Source of the DNA: Chloroflexi bacterium HGW-Chloroflexi-10
Lineage (GTDB): Bacteria > Chloroflexota > Anaerolineae > Anaerolineales > Anaerolineaceae
Reading direction: 5' to 3'
Assembly (NCBI GenBank): GCA_002840755.1
Contig: PHBZ01000009.1
Span: forward strand, 124,001-188,000
DNA: 64,000 nucleotides
Shown: positions 43,511 through 52,614 of the stretch, piece after piece
How positions within the stretch are numbered: the first letter of the stretch is position 1
Layout: the number at the start of each line of letters is the position of its first letter
Notes under the pieces: generated by a model
Seen by the model: only the letters and a program-made list of their open reading frames with translations
Told to the model about the DNA's origin: nothing
The model's database searches: none
Position numbers and translations under genes: made by a program

Positions 43511-45216
43511 CGGTTTTTCAACCCCCTTTCGTAATCAATAAACCCCTGCACAAAATGGGTGCCATCCGGGATGCCGGCCATGTGGGCCAGGTTGAAGAGT
43601 GAAGTTTCCTTCAAGTTCGCCTCCGCGATGACCCCGGGATCTGTCAGGACGACGGATGCTGCGGTATCGGCTATTTTTCTGCCGCCAGCCAGTACAATGG
43701 CGCGGGGGGTATATTCGAGCATCAGGTGCATGTCGTGGGTGATGAGGATAATGGTTACACCGAGTTTGTTGATTTCCACCAGAAACTCCATGATCTCGGT
43801 GTAGTGACGAAAATCCTGGCCGGCTGTGGGTTCGTCCAGAATGAGAATTTTGGGATTGAGCACCAGGATAGCCGCAATGGTCACGCGTTTTTTCTGGCCG
43901 TAGCTTAACGCAGAGATAGGCCACTGCCTGAACGGGGTTAGCCCACAGACCTTGAGCACTTTTTCCACGCGTTCGGAAATTTGATCCTCAGGGATATTTC
44001 TCAGGCGCAGTCCCAGGGCCACCTCGTCATAGATCATGGGTTTGGAGATCATCTGATTGGGGTTTTGCATGACTAACCCGATGATTTCCGCGCGTTCCTT
44101 GATGGTTTTGTCTTTGATATCCACGCCTTGATAGTAAATGGTCCCACGGTCTTCTTTTTCAAATCCGCAGAGCAATTTAGACAGGGTGGACTTGCCCGCG
44201 CCATTTTTACCAACGATGGAAATCATCTCCGCCTCACGGATGTCAAAGCTGATATCATCCAAGATTTGACGAACACCATCGTAGGAAAAGGATACATTTT
44301 CCAACTTCAGAATGGATGGGTTGCTATTCTGCTGGTCCCGACCCAGGATGGCGTTATGCCAGATATTCAACGCATCCCTGGAAAATTCCGGATTCAGGGT
44401 GGTGATATGCCCCGGCAGCATTTCACTGGTCACCTTAACACCGGCGTACTTCAACGCTGTAACATACAGGGGTTCGCGAATACCGTTATCCGTCAGGACT
44501 GTAGAAGAGACCAGTTCATGGGCGTTCATATCCGCAATGATTCTACCCTCATTGAGGACAATGACCCTGTCTATGCTTCTGTGAAGGACGTCTTCCAAAC
44601 GATGTTCGATAATGACAATTGTCTTATTTGAATTCCCATGAATATCGTCAATAATCTCGATGGCCGTCTTACCTGTAGCGGGGTCCAGATTGGCAAGCGG
44701 CTCGTCAAAGAGCAGGATATCGACATCATCGATCAGGACGCCGGCGAGCGAGGTGCGTTGTTTCTGCCCGCCAGACAGCTCAAAGGGGGAAGAAGTGAGC
44801 CAGTTTTGCATATCCACCATCTGAGCCACTTTATTAACGCGCGCGTGCATCTCGGTATGGGGAATATTGTCATTCTCCAGCGCAAAAGCGATATCCTCAC
44901 CGGCGGTCAGCCCGACAAATTGCCCGTCAGAATCCTGTAAGACCGTGCCGATCATCTTTGACAGGTTGAAAATATTCTGTTCTTTTGTTTCCAGGCCGTT
45001 TATTTTCAGGCTGCCCTTGATTTCGCCTTTGTATGAAAATGGAATCAAACCGTTCAGGCAATGTCCGAGGGTGCTTTTGCCGCTGCCGCTGGGCCCGACG
45101 ATCAATATTTTTTCGCCGGGGTATATCTTCAGGTTGATATCATACAGTGTGGGTTCGGCCTGACTGTAATATTGAAAAGAAAAATTTTGAAATTCTATGA
45201 TGGCTTGTTTATGCAT
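43507..45216 (-). CDS. fused double ATPase of an ECF transporter (EcfA-EcfA')
   Basis: Protein of 569 residues with two complete ABC ATPase domains. Domain 1: Walker A GPSGSGKST, signature LSGGQKQR, Walker B DILLFDEP. Domain 2: Walker A GKNGAGKST, signature LSYGQKKR, Walker B ILILDEPTAGQD and the switch His in ITHDMH. Both halves are intact, so a single chain can replace the EcfA/EcfA' pair. It energises uptake through EcfT and the UPF0397 S component encoded upstream. It overlaps ecfT by 4 bp. Confidence 0.93.
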   Translation of the reverse strand: MHKQAIIEFQNFSFQYYSQAEPTLYDINLKIYPGEKILIVGPSGSGKSTLGHCLNGLIPFSYKGEIKGSLKINGLETKEQNIFNLSKMIGTVLQDSDGQFVGLTAGEDIAFALENDNIPHTEMHARVNKVAQMVDMQNWLTSSPFELSGGQKQRTSLAGVLIDDVDILLFDEPLANLDPATGKTAIEIIDDIHGNSNKTIVIIEHRLEDVLHRSIDRVIVLNEGRIIADMNAHELVSSTVLTDNGIREPLYVTALKYAGVKVTSEMLPGHITTLNPEFSRDALNIWHNAILGRDQQNSNPSILKLENVSFSYDGVRQILDDISFDIREAEMISIVGKNGAGKSTLSKLLCGFEKEDRGTIYYQGVDIKDKTIKERAEIIGLVMQNPNQMISKPMIYDEVALGLRLRNIPEDQISERVEKVLKVCGLTPFRQWPISALSYGQKKRVTIAAILVLNPKILILDEPTAGQDFRHYTEIMEFLVEINKLGVTIILITHDMHLMLEYTPRAIVLAGGRKIADTAASVVLTDPGVIAEANLKETSLFNLAHMAGIPDGTHFVQGFIDYERGLKNR

Positions 45217-45354
45217 TAATTACCAAATCCGTTCAATAACAATAGAATGACCCGGCGCTTTGCCGGCGGCCTTGCTGGTGAGGGGTTAAATCCGGTGGAT
45301 ATTTCAGTACAGCCCTTGCATTGGTTGATGGTTTTCCGGTTGAGTGCGTTTTTC

Positions 45355-45389
45355 AAATCCCAGGCTGTTTAGTAAACAGCCTGGGATTT
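45355..45389. promoter_or_regulatory. perfect 17-bp inverted repeat inside the ECF operon
   Basis: AAATCCCAGGCTGTTTA (45355-45371) and its exact complement (45373-45389) surround one base. Followed by TTTTT on the plus strand but only by ATTTGAAA on the minus strand, it lies between the S component and ATPase genes. It could lower expression of downstream genes by partial termination or protect a processed end. Confidence 0.6.
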
Positions 45390-45420
45390 TTATAAAGCGA
45401 TTGAATGGGAAACAGCGCTT

Positions 45421-45978
45421 CTACTGTTTGCTCAGGCTGCCTTTCTTGGTGCGTGTCGCGGCATAAGCGATCAGAAGCAGGGTGCCAATGACACCCGCGC
45501 TGACGGAATTCATAATGGCGGCGGTGATTCCCTGGGTGAAGACCAGGTTGGCGGGTTCCTGATAGATGAGGATATCCAGTACCGGGGCTACAATTACCCA
45601 GGCGATGATATTGCCGATAATCTGGATCACATTGAAGGTGAGGATGTCTTTGGCTTTGAATTCGCCTTCTTCCACTTTGGTACGCTTGTAGCTGAAACCA
45701 AAGACCAACCCGGAAATACCGCTGGCAATGACCCAACTCCACCAGGGAGAGCCATACTGGATGGCGTCGCTCAGGGCGTGTCCAATGAATGCGATCAAAG
45801 CGCCGGCTATAGGCCCAAACAGGGCGGCGAAGAAAGCGCTTAAACCATAGGCTGTCTGGAAGCTCGTCTCAGGGATTGGTGAAGGCACTTTGACATACAT
45901 GAACAATAATGTGAAGATTGCGGCTCCCAGCCCGGTGGCAACAATGGTTCTTGTAGTGACTTTGAATAAATCTTTCAT
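45421..45978 (-). CDS. UPF0397-family ECF transporter S component
   Basis: Protein of 185 residues from the ATG at 45978, which is preceded by AAAGGAG; the longer frame is not needed. Six membrane segments are likely. The family-like core runs TIVATGLGAAIF, SPIPETSFQTAYGLSAFFAALFG (shown here in parts: SPIPETSFQ, AALFGPIAGALIAFIGHAL) and GSPWWSWVIASGISG. S components bind a vitamin-like substrate and dock on EcfT/EcfA. The substrate of UPF0397 members is not firmly known. It leads the operon, with a 204-bp gap and a hairpin before the ATPase gene. Confidence 0.85.
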   Translation of the reverse strand: MKDLFKVTTRTIVATGLGAAIFTLLFMYVKVPSPIPETSFQTAYGLSAFFAALFGPIAGALIAFIGHALSDAIQYGSPWWSWVIASGISGLVFGFSYKRTKVEEGEFKAKDILTFNVIQIIGNIIAWVIVAPVLDILIYQEPANLVFTQGITAAIMNSVSAGVIGTLLLIAYAATRTKKGSLSKQ

Positions 45979-46469
45979 TTCTTCTCCTTTATGAATCAAA
46001 TGATTATTGAGATTACCTATTTGCATCATTTTAGCTTTTCAGCCAGGTCAAAAAAGTTTTGTTGATTAAAGCGGGTACCTCCTCCCTGAAAAAACTATTG
46101 AAATCGAACTGATTGACAATTACTCCATCGTTCCAAGTTTAACCAGCATCATAAACCAGGCCGGCTTTGGTAACCAACCCGATTGTTTAAAATTTGCGCC
46201 AATCCTTTAAATTTCTGTTTTTGAAGGCAATTATAGATGAATTGTACAATCAAAGAGGAATCTAACGCAAGTCAGAAAACGTGGAAAAAGAGAGCTGTGG
46301 GTGATTCATTTCCACCACAGCAGACCCGCCCTTACCGTATTGTGTTATGTGAACTTATTACCGAATTAATTTCTTACCCCCAATTAATTTCACAAGAAGC
46401 AAGAGGCAGGCGTATCTTTTCCTGTTCAAATTTCGTCATTAATATCAAATACACTTTTCGGAGGGTCAA
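45979..46469. other. 491-bp divergent intergenic region
   Basis: Between the ECF operon and a small membrane protein gene. It contains ATTGTACAATCAAA at 46241-46254, which recurs at 53308-53321 with similar flanks. A 78-codon open frame at 46237-46473 runs into the next ribosome site and is rejected. No other feature is seen. Confidence 0.4.
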
Positions 46470-46823
46470 ATGAAAATAAAAAAAATTCAAAGCCACAATT
46501 TATCGATCTTTGGGTGGGGCGCTTTGTTTGTTTGGTGGAGTGTAGTTGTAATGATCGACCCGATCACACTGGGGATGGGCGCCCTGGGAACCGGGCTGAT
46601 TATGGTGTGTATCAACACCGCCAGGGTATTGAAAGGCATTAAGCCGGTTAACTCCACCACGGACATCGGCATCACCTTGATATTGTGGGGCGCGCTGGAC
46701 CAGGTTCGGCTGATGTTGGGTATGCCCGCCGGGTTATCATTTGGGCTGATACTGTTGGTGGTTGGGCTGAACATCTGGCTGACGCCGCTGCTACACCGTT
46801 CAAATCCGGAACAGCCAGGGTAA
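46470..46823 (+). CDS. small three-helix membrane protein
   Basis: Protein of 117 residues with about four hydrophobic stretches (FGWGALFVWWSVVVM, GMGALGTGLIMVCI, ITLILWGALDQ, GLILLVVGLNIWL). I do not recognise a family. The start follows GGAGGGTC. Its stop overlaps the sigma factor start (TAATG), so the two are co-translated; it may act as the membrane partner or sensor of that sigma factor in place of a classical anti-sigma protein, which is only inference from position. Confidence 0.7.
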   Translation: MKIKKIQSHNLSIFGWGALFVWWSVVVMIDPITLGMGALGTGLIMVCINTARVLKGIKPVNSTTDIGITLILWGALDQVRLMLGMPAGLSFGLILLVVGLNIWLTPLLHRSNPEQPG

Positions 46824-47419
46824 TGCGCCAGTTGTATAATTATGTAAGAGGCTCAACAGTGGTTGATGACGAACATAACTTCCTGAAAATCTATGCGGAT
46901 TTTCGTTCGCGGATTCTGCGCTTCCTGGCGGGCTTAGTGGGCGAGTTTGAGGCCGAGGACCTGACACAGGAAGTTTTTATTCGGGTCAGCCAGGCTCTTC
47001 CCACCTTCCGGTACGAGTCGCGCCTCTCGACCTGGATTTATCGCATCGCAACCAACGCTGCTTTCGACCGGCTGCGCCAACCCACTTACCGGCGTGCGGC
47101 ACTGGTCGCCCTGCCAGATGATCCGGACTCGGGCGAGCAGGTGTTGGATCAGGATATCTGGACCGGTGAACCACCCCAATCGGTCGAGCAGCGCCTTCAT
47201 CGCAAACAACGCTTTGAGTGTTATTGTGATTTTATCGAAAAGCTGCCTGAGAATTACAGGCTGGTCGTAGCCCTCAGCCAACTGGAAGACTTTACTGCCA
47301 AAGAAATGGCCGATATTCTGGGCCTGAGTGTGGATGTAGTCAAAATCCGGCTGCATCGGGGCCGGGCCAGACTGCTGGAAGAGATCAAAACCCATTGCAA
47401 ACCCGAGGATTGGCTGTAA
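46823..47419 (+). CDS. ECF-type RNA polymerase sigma factor
   Basis: Protein of 198 residues from the ATG at 46823. Region 2 (about 25-90) shows FEAEDLTQEVFIRV and STWIYRIATNAAFDRLR; region 4 (about 135-190) shows LPENYRLVVALSQLEDFTAKEMADI then LGLSVDVVKIRLHRGR as the DNA-reading helix. It has no region 1 or 3, as in the extracytoplasmic-function group. An open frame extending upstream overlaps the membrane protein and is not used. No zinc-binding anti-sigma gene follows. Confidence 0.9.
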   Translation: MRQLYNYVRGSTVVDDEHNFLKIYADFRSRILRFLAGLVGEFEAEDLTQEVFIRVSQALPTFRYESRLSTWIYRIATNAAFDRLRQPTYRRAALVALPDDPDSGEQVLDQDIWTGEPPQSVEQRLHRKQRFECYCDFIEKLPENYRLVVALSQLEDFTAKEMADILGLSVDVVKIRLHRGRARLLEEIKTHCKPEDWL

Positions 47420-47674
47420 AAAGAGCGATACTGATTGAATCATACAACGAGGCAAAAGAAGATAAAAAGCTAATTCGAGATGGGGATTTTTGCCAAGGGT
47501 GTCTATTTTCCATGGATGTAAGCGCGAAATACAACCTTGAAGGGATCAAAATATTGCCCCGCGAGTGGGTGATTGGGCTGGCAGACACATGCAAAACCTA
47601 CAAAATCCATATAGGTACTATCGGGTGGTGATATTATGATTCTGATATGATACAGCAGAAAGGAGGTTGCAGAT

Positions 47675-48544
47675 TTGGAACCGTTAAAGCAATTAAATTT
47701 GGCAATGAGCTATATTGAAGACAATCTGGCAGGAGAAATTGACTTTGAACAAATATCCAGGCTGGCCGGATGTTCGGAATATCATTTCAGGCGCATGTTT
47801 TCATTTCTCAGCGGGCTACCGCTTGGTGAATATATTCGCCGCAGGCGTTTGGCGCAGGCTGCTCTGGAATTGCAAAACAGTGATATTAAAGTAATTGATC
47901 TGGCGATACAGTATGGGTATGATTCGCCGGATTCTTTTTCAAGAGCATTTCATGGGTTGCATGGCGTCACACCAACTGAAGCAAGAAAAAGAGGTACGGC
48001 CCTTAAAGCCGTTCCACCAATGACTTTCCAATTAACCATTCAAGGAGGTTTTGAAATGGATTATCGAATCGTGGAAAAAGAAGCATTTAGTATTGTTGGG
48101 ATTAAGAAAAGTGTTTCGTTACTCTATAATGGAGTCAACCCGGAGATTGCTGCGATGTGGGCAAGCCTTACGGAAGCGGATATCAGAACGTTAAAACAGT
48201 TATCCAGCGTGGAACCATTGGGGCTTATAAGCGCCTCTGTGAATTTCACGGAAGGCAGAGAAGAAGGCGGAAAACTGGACCAATATATTGGCGTGGCAAC
48301 CAAAGCAACGCATTCCGGTGAATGGGAAGTGCTTGCTGTACCGGCAACTACCTGGGCGGTGTTTACTGCGATTGGCTCTTTCCCGGAAACACTGCAAAAT
48401 ATTTGGGGAAGAATCTATTCCGAATGGTTTGCTACATCAGGATATGAGCTTGCCCAGGGACCGGAAATTCTTTGGAATGAGAGTAAAGACACTACCCTGC
48501 CAAATTATCGCAGTGAAATATGGATTCCGGTTGTAAAAAAGTAA
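47675..48544 (+). CDS. AraC-type regulator with GyrI-like ligand-binding domain
   Basis: Protein of 289 residues from TTG at 47675 after AGGAGG. Residues 8-105 form two AraC helix-turn-helix units ([36 protein letters not shown] then [10 protein letters not shown]). Residues 125-288 are a GyrI-like domain ([39 protein letters not shown]). Relatives sense small toxic or drug-like molecules and activate stress or efflux genes. The last 14 codons and the stop recur as a remnant at 52525-52573. A terminator hairpin follows at 48580. Confidence 0.9.
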   Translation: MEPLKQLNLAMSYIEDNLAGEIDFEQISRLAGCSEYHFRRMFSFLSGLPLGEYIRRRRLAQAALELQNSDIKVIDLAIQYGYDSPDSFSRAFHGLHGVTPTEARKRGTALKAVPPMTFQLTIQGGFEMDYRIVEKEAFSIVGIKKSVSLLYNGVNPEIAAMWASLTEADIRTLKQLSSVEPLGLISASVNFTEGREEGGKLDQYIGVATKATHSGEWEVLAVPATTWAVFTAIGSFPETLQNIWGRIYSEWFATSGYELAQGPEILWNESKDTTLPNYRSEIWIPVVKK

Positions 48545-48547
48545 GGT
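48499..48547. repeat. 49-bp direct repeat, left copy (3' end of the AraC/GyrI gene)
   Basis: Matches 52525-52573 at 47 of 49 positions. It covers codons [14 protein letters not shown], the stop and 3 further bases. The two copies bracket about 4 kb carrying the subtilase gene. Confidence 0.9.
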
Positions 48548-48579
48548 GATGATTTTTCTATTGTATTAAATAAAATTGA

Positions 48580-48608
48580 AAAGCCCACTCCGAATTAGAG
48601 TGGGCTTT
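48580..48608. terminator. bidirectional terminator
   Basis: AAAGCCCACTC (48580-48590) pairs with GAGTGGGCTTT (48598-48608) over a 7-nt loop, between the convergent regulator and subtilase genes. On the minus strand it continues TTCAATTTTATT. Confidence 0.75.
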
Positions 48609-48642
48609 GGCATAAACTGATGTTTGTGTATTGCGCCTGCTA

Positions 48643-51600
48643 TTATTTCAATAACAATGGCAGGAAAATTGTGTATGATGTTTCCTCACCGGCGACAAAA
48701 CCACCGTAGCCGCTGGCACTCCACAACCCACCTACATTGCGCGCCTGAACGATTACCCAGTACTGGCGTCCTTCTACCAGTCCCAGGCTGCTTTTCATTA
48801 AAGTTGTGCTGGTTGTTGAGGTCCAGTTTACTATGTCGGCAGCGCCGGGTGCTGACCCAATGGCGTAGCGATATCCGGTAATTTCCGAATCCGGATCGTT
48901 TGTATGCCATGTGGCTTCAACGCTTGAAGGGACGCCTGTAATGCCTGAAGCCCAAACACGGGGAGCCGGGGGTGGCGTCTGGTCGGTGATTGTTCCACCG
49001 TAACCAACAGTGAATCCGAAAAGTGTATCAATAGGGACTGTCATTCCATCTGCACCTTTCGCATCCCCAACACTGACCGTATAGGTTCCCACCGGTACCA
49101 GGGATGTGATATCAAAAGTAGCCTGCCAAACAAATTCGGTAAGCCACTGTGCATTATCGGAAACGATATAAGAAGTGAACGGTGAAACAGTGCCAAACGT
49201 GACCGTTGGATTAATTGACTGATCCATCGGTGCGCTGAAGGTGAATTCAAAAGTCACTTGCTCGATACCTACCGGGCTCGGTGTGATGACTGCATTTGAA
49301 AGATATGCCGGCGCGGTGGGTTCTGGGGAGGTTAAGAATGGTTGATAAAACACCACACCCGGATTTGCATCGTCAAAATAATCGAAAATAAGCTGGTTTA
49401 TGTGCACCGGATTGGTTGTACCCCAATAGTTATTGGTGGCAGTAATATCGCTAGCGCTGCTTACCCGACGCACAAATACATAACTAAGCGTATTATTTAC
49501 CCAGTTATTGTTTTGGTAGACACCCATCGGTCCTGCCAAACCATAATCACCCGTGCAATTAAAACATATCAACGAGTTACTATTGTTGTAAACGAATGTG
49601 TTTCTGGTCACTGTTGGCGCGGCTTGGTCGTGGGCATAAATCACCGCACAAGACTCATCACAAGATCCTACGTCGAAATTATGGTAAGCGAACAAGTTGT
49701 GATTTATCGTTGGGCTGGCAGTATCCAGCCAGATGCCATTACCCGAGTGATCAGGGCCATTTTTTCCCAGGAAAATATTATCCTGAATCAAAATATCTCC
49801 AGTGGAACTCGTCACTGTTTCGAGAAACAATCCAGCGCCATTTCCTGAGATATGGTTGGCGGTAATCTCCACAGGTGAGTTGTCAATAGCAAAGTAAAAG
49901 CTATAGCTGCCATTATCGATAAATTTGCTGCCGGTAACAATGGTGTTGGCAGCCTGCTGGTACATCGCGAAACCTGCACCTTCATTTTCCAGAAAAAGCG
50001 AATCACGCACCACCAAAGTGCCGCTGCGGGAATTTAACCATGCTCTCCGCCATAATGCGCTTTTGGGGAAGGAAGTCTCTCCTTCGTTATTGCCTTTATT
50101 CCGAAAGAATGTAACATTGGAAATATACGGCATGGCGACCATCAATGCGACCCCTTCACCATACTCAATGCGGGCATTGCGAATTATGGAGCCAGACAGA
50201 TATTCGTTATCCAGATCCAGGGTCGCATCAACCGCCGTCTCCGCGAATTTAATCAGTTTCCAGCTACCCGGCAATGGATTCTGTTGATCTGAAGTGAAGA
50301 TAATTTCTTCTCCGCCCAGAGCATCGGCAATTAACGTTCCACTTATTAGCAGGGATTTACCAGCCGCGAACCTGACAACGGTACCTGGAGCGATGGTCAG
50401 GGTTATACCCTCGCCTACCAATATATTGTCGATCACATGGTAAGTCTTATCATTTGTCCAGGTAGTATTGCTGCCTATCGGGCCGCCTACATCCATTGTG
50501 CCGCTTTGGGTATTGATATCCAAAGGTAATACCACCTGAAAACCACCATCTGCCACGATGGTGAGCAAAAACTGCATCGTGTACGCGTATGGAGCAGTAT
50601 CCGACACTGAAAAAACAAATGCTGCCGGATTCTGCTGCACAGCATAGGCATTAATAGTATCAAAAGCGGCGGTATTGTTGTCAATAGTAACATACGGATC
50701 CACACTGCTCAGTGTAGCGCTAACATTGGTAGCTGTGCCCCAATTATTCCGCAATGTAACCATCAGGTTAACAGCGCTCCCGGGGGCTGTCGTACCAGCG
50801 GTTATACCATTTACAGTGTAGCCGGAAATGCTCAACTCCGGTTGAGCCGGCATCGTTACCGCCTGCCCGGCATTGATCCGGCCGCTACCCAGGCTCCCAG
50901 CATAATCGGGATTCAGTCCTTCAATGGAATCGGTGGTGTGAATTATGTGAGCTCGCACCTGATTGGGCAGCCAATCCTGATGCTGGCTGCGCAGCAGACC
51001 AGCCAACCCCGCAACAAACGGCGCAGCCATGGAAGTACCGGATGCTGAACCATAGCTTCCGCCATTGAATGTTGTACTTATCAATTCTCCCGGCGCGGAA
51101 ACATCCACCCAGGTTCCAAAATTAGATGTGTCGACTTTTTTATCCAAACTGGTAGTACCGGCCACAGCTAAAACATAATCATCATACGCGGCGGGATAAA
51201 ACGCATTGCTGCTGGTATCATTACCCGCCCCACCTACGACAACAGCTGTCTGTGAAGCGGCGGCGATGGCCGCTTTGAGCGTGGCCGAGTCACTGTAACC
51301 ACCCAGGCTCAGGTTGATCACATCCGCTCCCTTTTGCGCGGCATACAACACTCCGGAGGCAATATCCGAATAGTTGGCTACTCCACCGGATTGAACAACT
51401 TTGATAATCATCAACTTGCAATCCCAGCATACACCCGCCACACCCACACCGTTGTTGGTTGATGCTGCGATTACACCAGCGACCTGAGTTCCATGGCCGG
51501 TATTATCGCTCAAATCGGCATCATTATCTACGAAATTCCAACCCTGGATATCGTCTATATATCCGTTGTTGTCATCATCCAAACCGTTACTAATGATTTC

Positions 51601-52260
51601 GCCCGGGTTTGTCCAATACTGACTCGCCAAATCTGCATGGCTGGCATCGCTGCCCGAATCAACGACAGCGATCACCACATCTTCTGAGCCTGTAACCACA
51701 TCCCAGGCGGCCGGCGCATTGATCTGCGTCAGCCCCCACTGCTCCGAGAAATGCAGATCATCCGGAATGGCGATGATTTCTGCCAGATAATCCGGTTCGG
51801 CAAATGCCACTACCGGATTAGCACTCAGTTCCCGCACAGCATGGAAAACATCGACACTTGGCGCTAATTGCAAACGGTAAATATTGCTGATATCCAAAAC
51901 GGTATTCGCAGAGGAAACTGATAAAGATCTTTCCGATTCCTGAAAGACCGGCTCGATGCCCTGCACACCCAGACCTGAGAACAGACTTGCGAGCGAATTA
52001 TCGCCAATCTGAAGATCTTGCCGGTTCATTTGTAATTTGGCTTCAGGTTTGAGGGCAATCAGCACTACTCCAGGGGCGATTTCCGGATGTTGATTGTCGA
52101 TATTCTTTCCCGAATCTATCGAAGCGGATTTCAGTGCATCATCAGCCAGGCTCTGCCCGATCTCTGCCTGCACGCGTGGAATTGGCTGCAATGTTGCCAA
52201 AAAGACCGCCAACATACTTAATGAAACAACCAATTTGAACAACCCATTGGACTTATTCAT
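48643..52260 (-). CDS. secreted subtilisin-like serine protease with beta-helix region and FLPLLLK tail
   Basis: Protein of 1205 residues with a signal peptide (about 1-32, RVQA). Residues 60-165 look like a propeptide (PGVVLIALKPEA; VVAFAEPDYLAEI). The S8 domain (about 175-470) has the triad Asp201 (VVDSG), His256 (NTGHGTQVAG) and Ser410 (ASGTSMAAPF), with the oxyanion Asn in GGAGNDTS. A C-terminal half follows with parallel beta-helix repeats (about 620-960), Ig/Fn3-like modules and the tail TIFLPLLLK. It should be an active exported protease. A 49-bp direct repeat flanks the gene. Confidence 0.92.
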   Translation of the reverse strand: MNKSNGLFKLVVSLSMLAVFLATLQPIPRVQAEIGQSLADDALKSASIDSGKNIDNQHPEIAPGVVLIALKPEAKLQMNRQDLQIGDNSLASLFSGLGVQGIEPVFQESERSLSVSSANTVLDISNIYRLQLAPSVDVFHAVRELSANPVVAFAEPDYLAEIIAIPDDLHFSEQWGLTQINAPAAWDVVTGSEDVVIAVVDSGSDASHADLASQYWTNPGEIISNGLDDDNNGYIDDIQGWNFVDNDADLSDNTGHGTQVAGVIAASTNNGVGVAGVCWDCKLMIIKVVQSGGVANYSDIASGVLYAAQKGADVINLSLGGYSDSATLKAAIAAASQTAVVVGGAGNDTSSNAFYPAAYDDYVLAVAGTTSLDKKVDTSNFGTWVDVSAPGELISTTFNGGSYGSASGTSMAAPFVAGLAGLLRSQHQDWLPNQVRAHIIHTTDSIEGLNPDYAGSLGSGRINAGQAVTMPAQPELSISGYTVNGITAGTTAPGSAVNLMVTLRNNWGTATNVSATLSSVDPYVTIDNNTAAFDTINAYAVQQNPAAFVFSVSDTAPYAYTMQFLLTIVADGGFQVVLPLDINTQSGTMDVGGPIGSNTTWTNDKTYHVIDNILVGEGITLTIAPGTVVRFAAGKSLLISGTLIADALGGEEIIFTSDQQNPLPGSWKLIKFAETAVDATLDLDNEYLSGSIIRNARIEYGEGVALMVAMPYISNVTFFRNKGNNEGETSFPKSALWRRAWLNSRSGTLVVRDSLFLENEGAGFAMYQQAANTIVTGSKFIDNGSYSFYFAIDNSPVEITANHISGNGAGLFLETVTSSTGDILIQDNIFLGKNGPDHSGNGIWLDTASPTINHNLFAYHNFDVGSCDESCAVIYAHDQAAPTVTRNTFVYNNSNSLICFNCTGDYGLAGPMGVYQNNNWVNNTLSYVFVRRVSSASDITATNNYWGTTNPVHINQLIFDYFDDANPGVVFYQPFLTSPEPTAPAYLSNAVITPSPVGIEQVTFEFTFSAPMDQSINPTVTFGTVSPFTSYIVSDNAQWLTEFVWQATFDITSLVPVGTYTVSVGDAKGADGMTVPIDTLFGFTVGYGGTITDQTPPPAPRVWASGITGVPSSVEATWHTNDPDSEITGYRYAIGSAPGAADIVNWTSTTSTTLMKSSLGLVEGRQYWVIVQARNVGGLWSASGYGGFVAGEETSYTIFLPLLLK

Positions 52261-52591
52261 ATGATATCTCCTGAAAATTAACCACCAAATATATTAAAAT
52301 AGGAGGTTCAGTCAATCTACTATTCTATTTTTTATGATCTTTTGGAAATTATTCATTTAGAGTTCTGCATGGTTATCCACCTTTACAGAACAATTGCAAT
52401 ATGATCAGTATAGCACTGATTGAGTATCCAGGATCAATCTATTAGATAATTATCTTAACAAAAAAGATAGGTTAACCCTCTGAAAAGGGTTTTCCTGACA
52501 AATAAGATAAAACAAATTCAATAAGCCAAATTATCACAGTGAAATATGGATTCCGATTGTAAAAAAGTAAGGTTAGAGATTGCCCAGCACC
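52261..52591. other. intergenic region with a gene remnant
   Basis: AT-rich. It holds a palindrome AGATAATTATCT near 52444, a small hairpin AACCCT/AGGGTT (52474-52491) followed by TTCC, the 49-bp repeat at 52525-52573 and the hairpin starting at 52577. Codons before the 49-bp repeat contain a stop, so the remnant is not expressed as a protein. Confidence 0.5.
52525..52573. repeat. 49-bp direct repeat, right copy (remnant of an AraC/GyrI gene end)
   Basis: Codes in one frame for PNYHSEIWIPIVKK and a stop, then GGT, matching 48499-48547 with two substitutions. Sequence on both outer sides of the match is unrelated to the left copy. Confidence 0.9.
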
Positions 52592-52614
52592 CTATTCAGA
52601 TGCCTGGGCAATCT
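52577..52614. terminator. terminator hairpin after the CheB-like gene
   Basis: AGATTGCCCAG (52577-52587) pairs with CTGGGCAATCT (52604-52614). The CheB-like reading frame ends inside the hairpin; on the minus strand a TTTTTT tract follows some 12 bases later. Confidence 0.55.

Noticed and set aside
46237-46473. 78-codon plus-strand open frame
   Set aside because: Overlaps the next gene's ribosome site and start; composition not protein-like.
47395-47631. 78-codon open frame after the sigma factor
   Set aside because: Considered as a possible small anti-sigma protein because of two Cys pairs (CQGC, DTCK), but there is no ribosome site, it overlaps the sigma gene end, and no known motif is complete.
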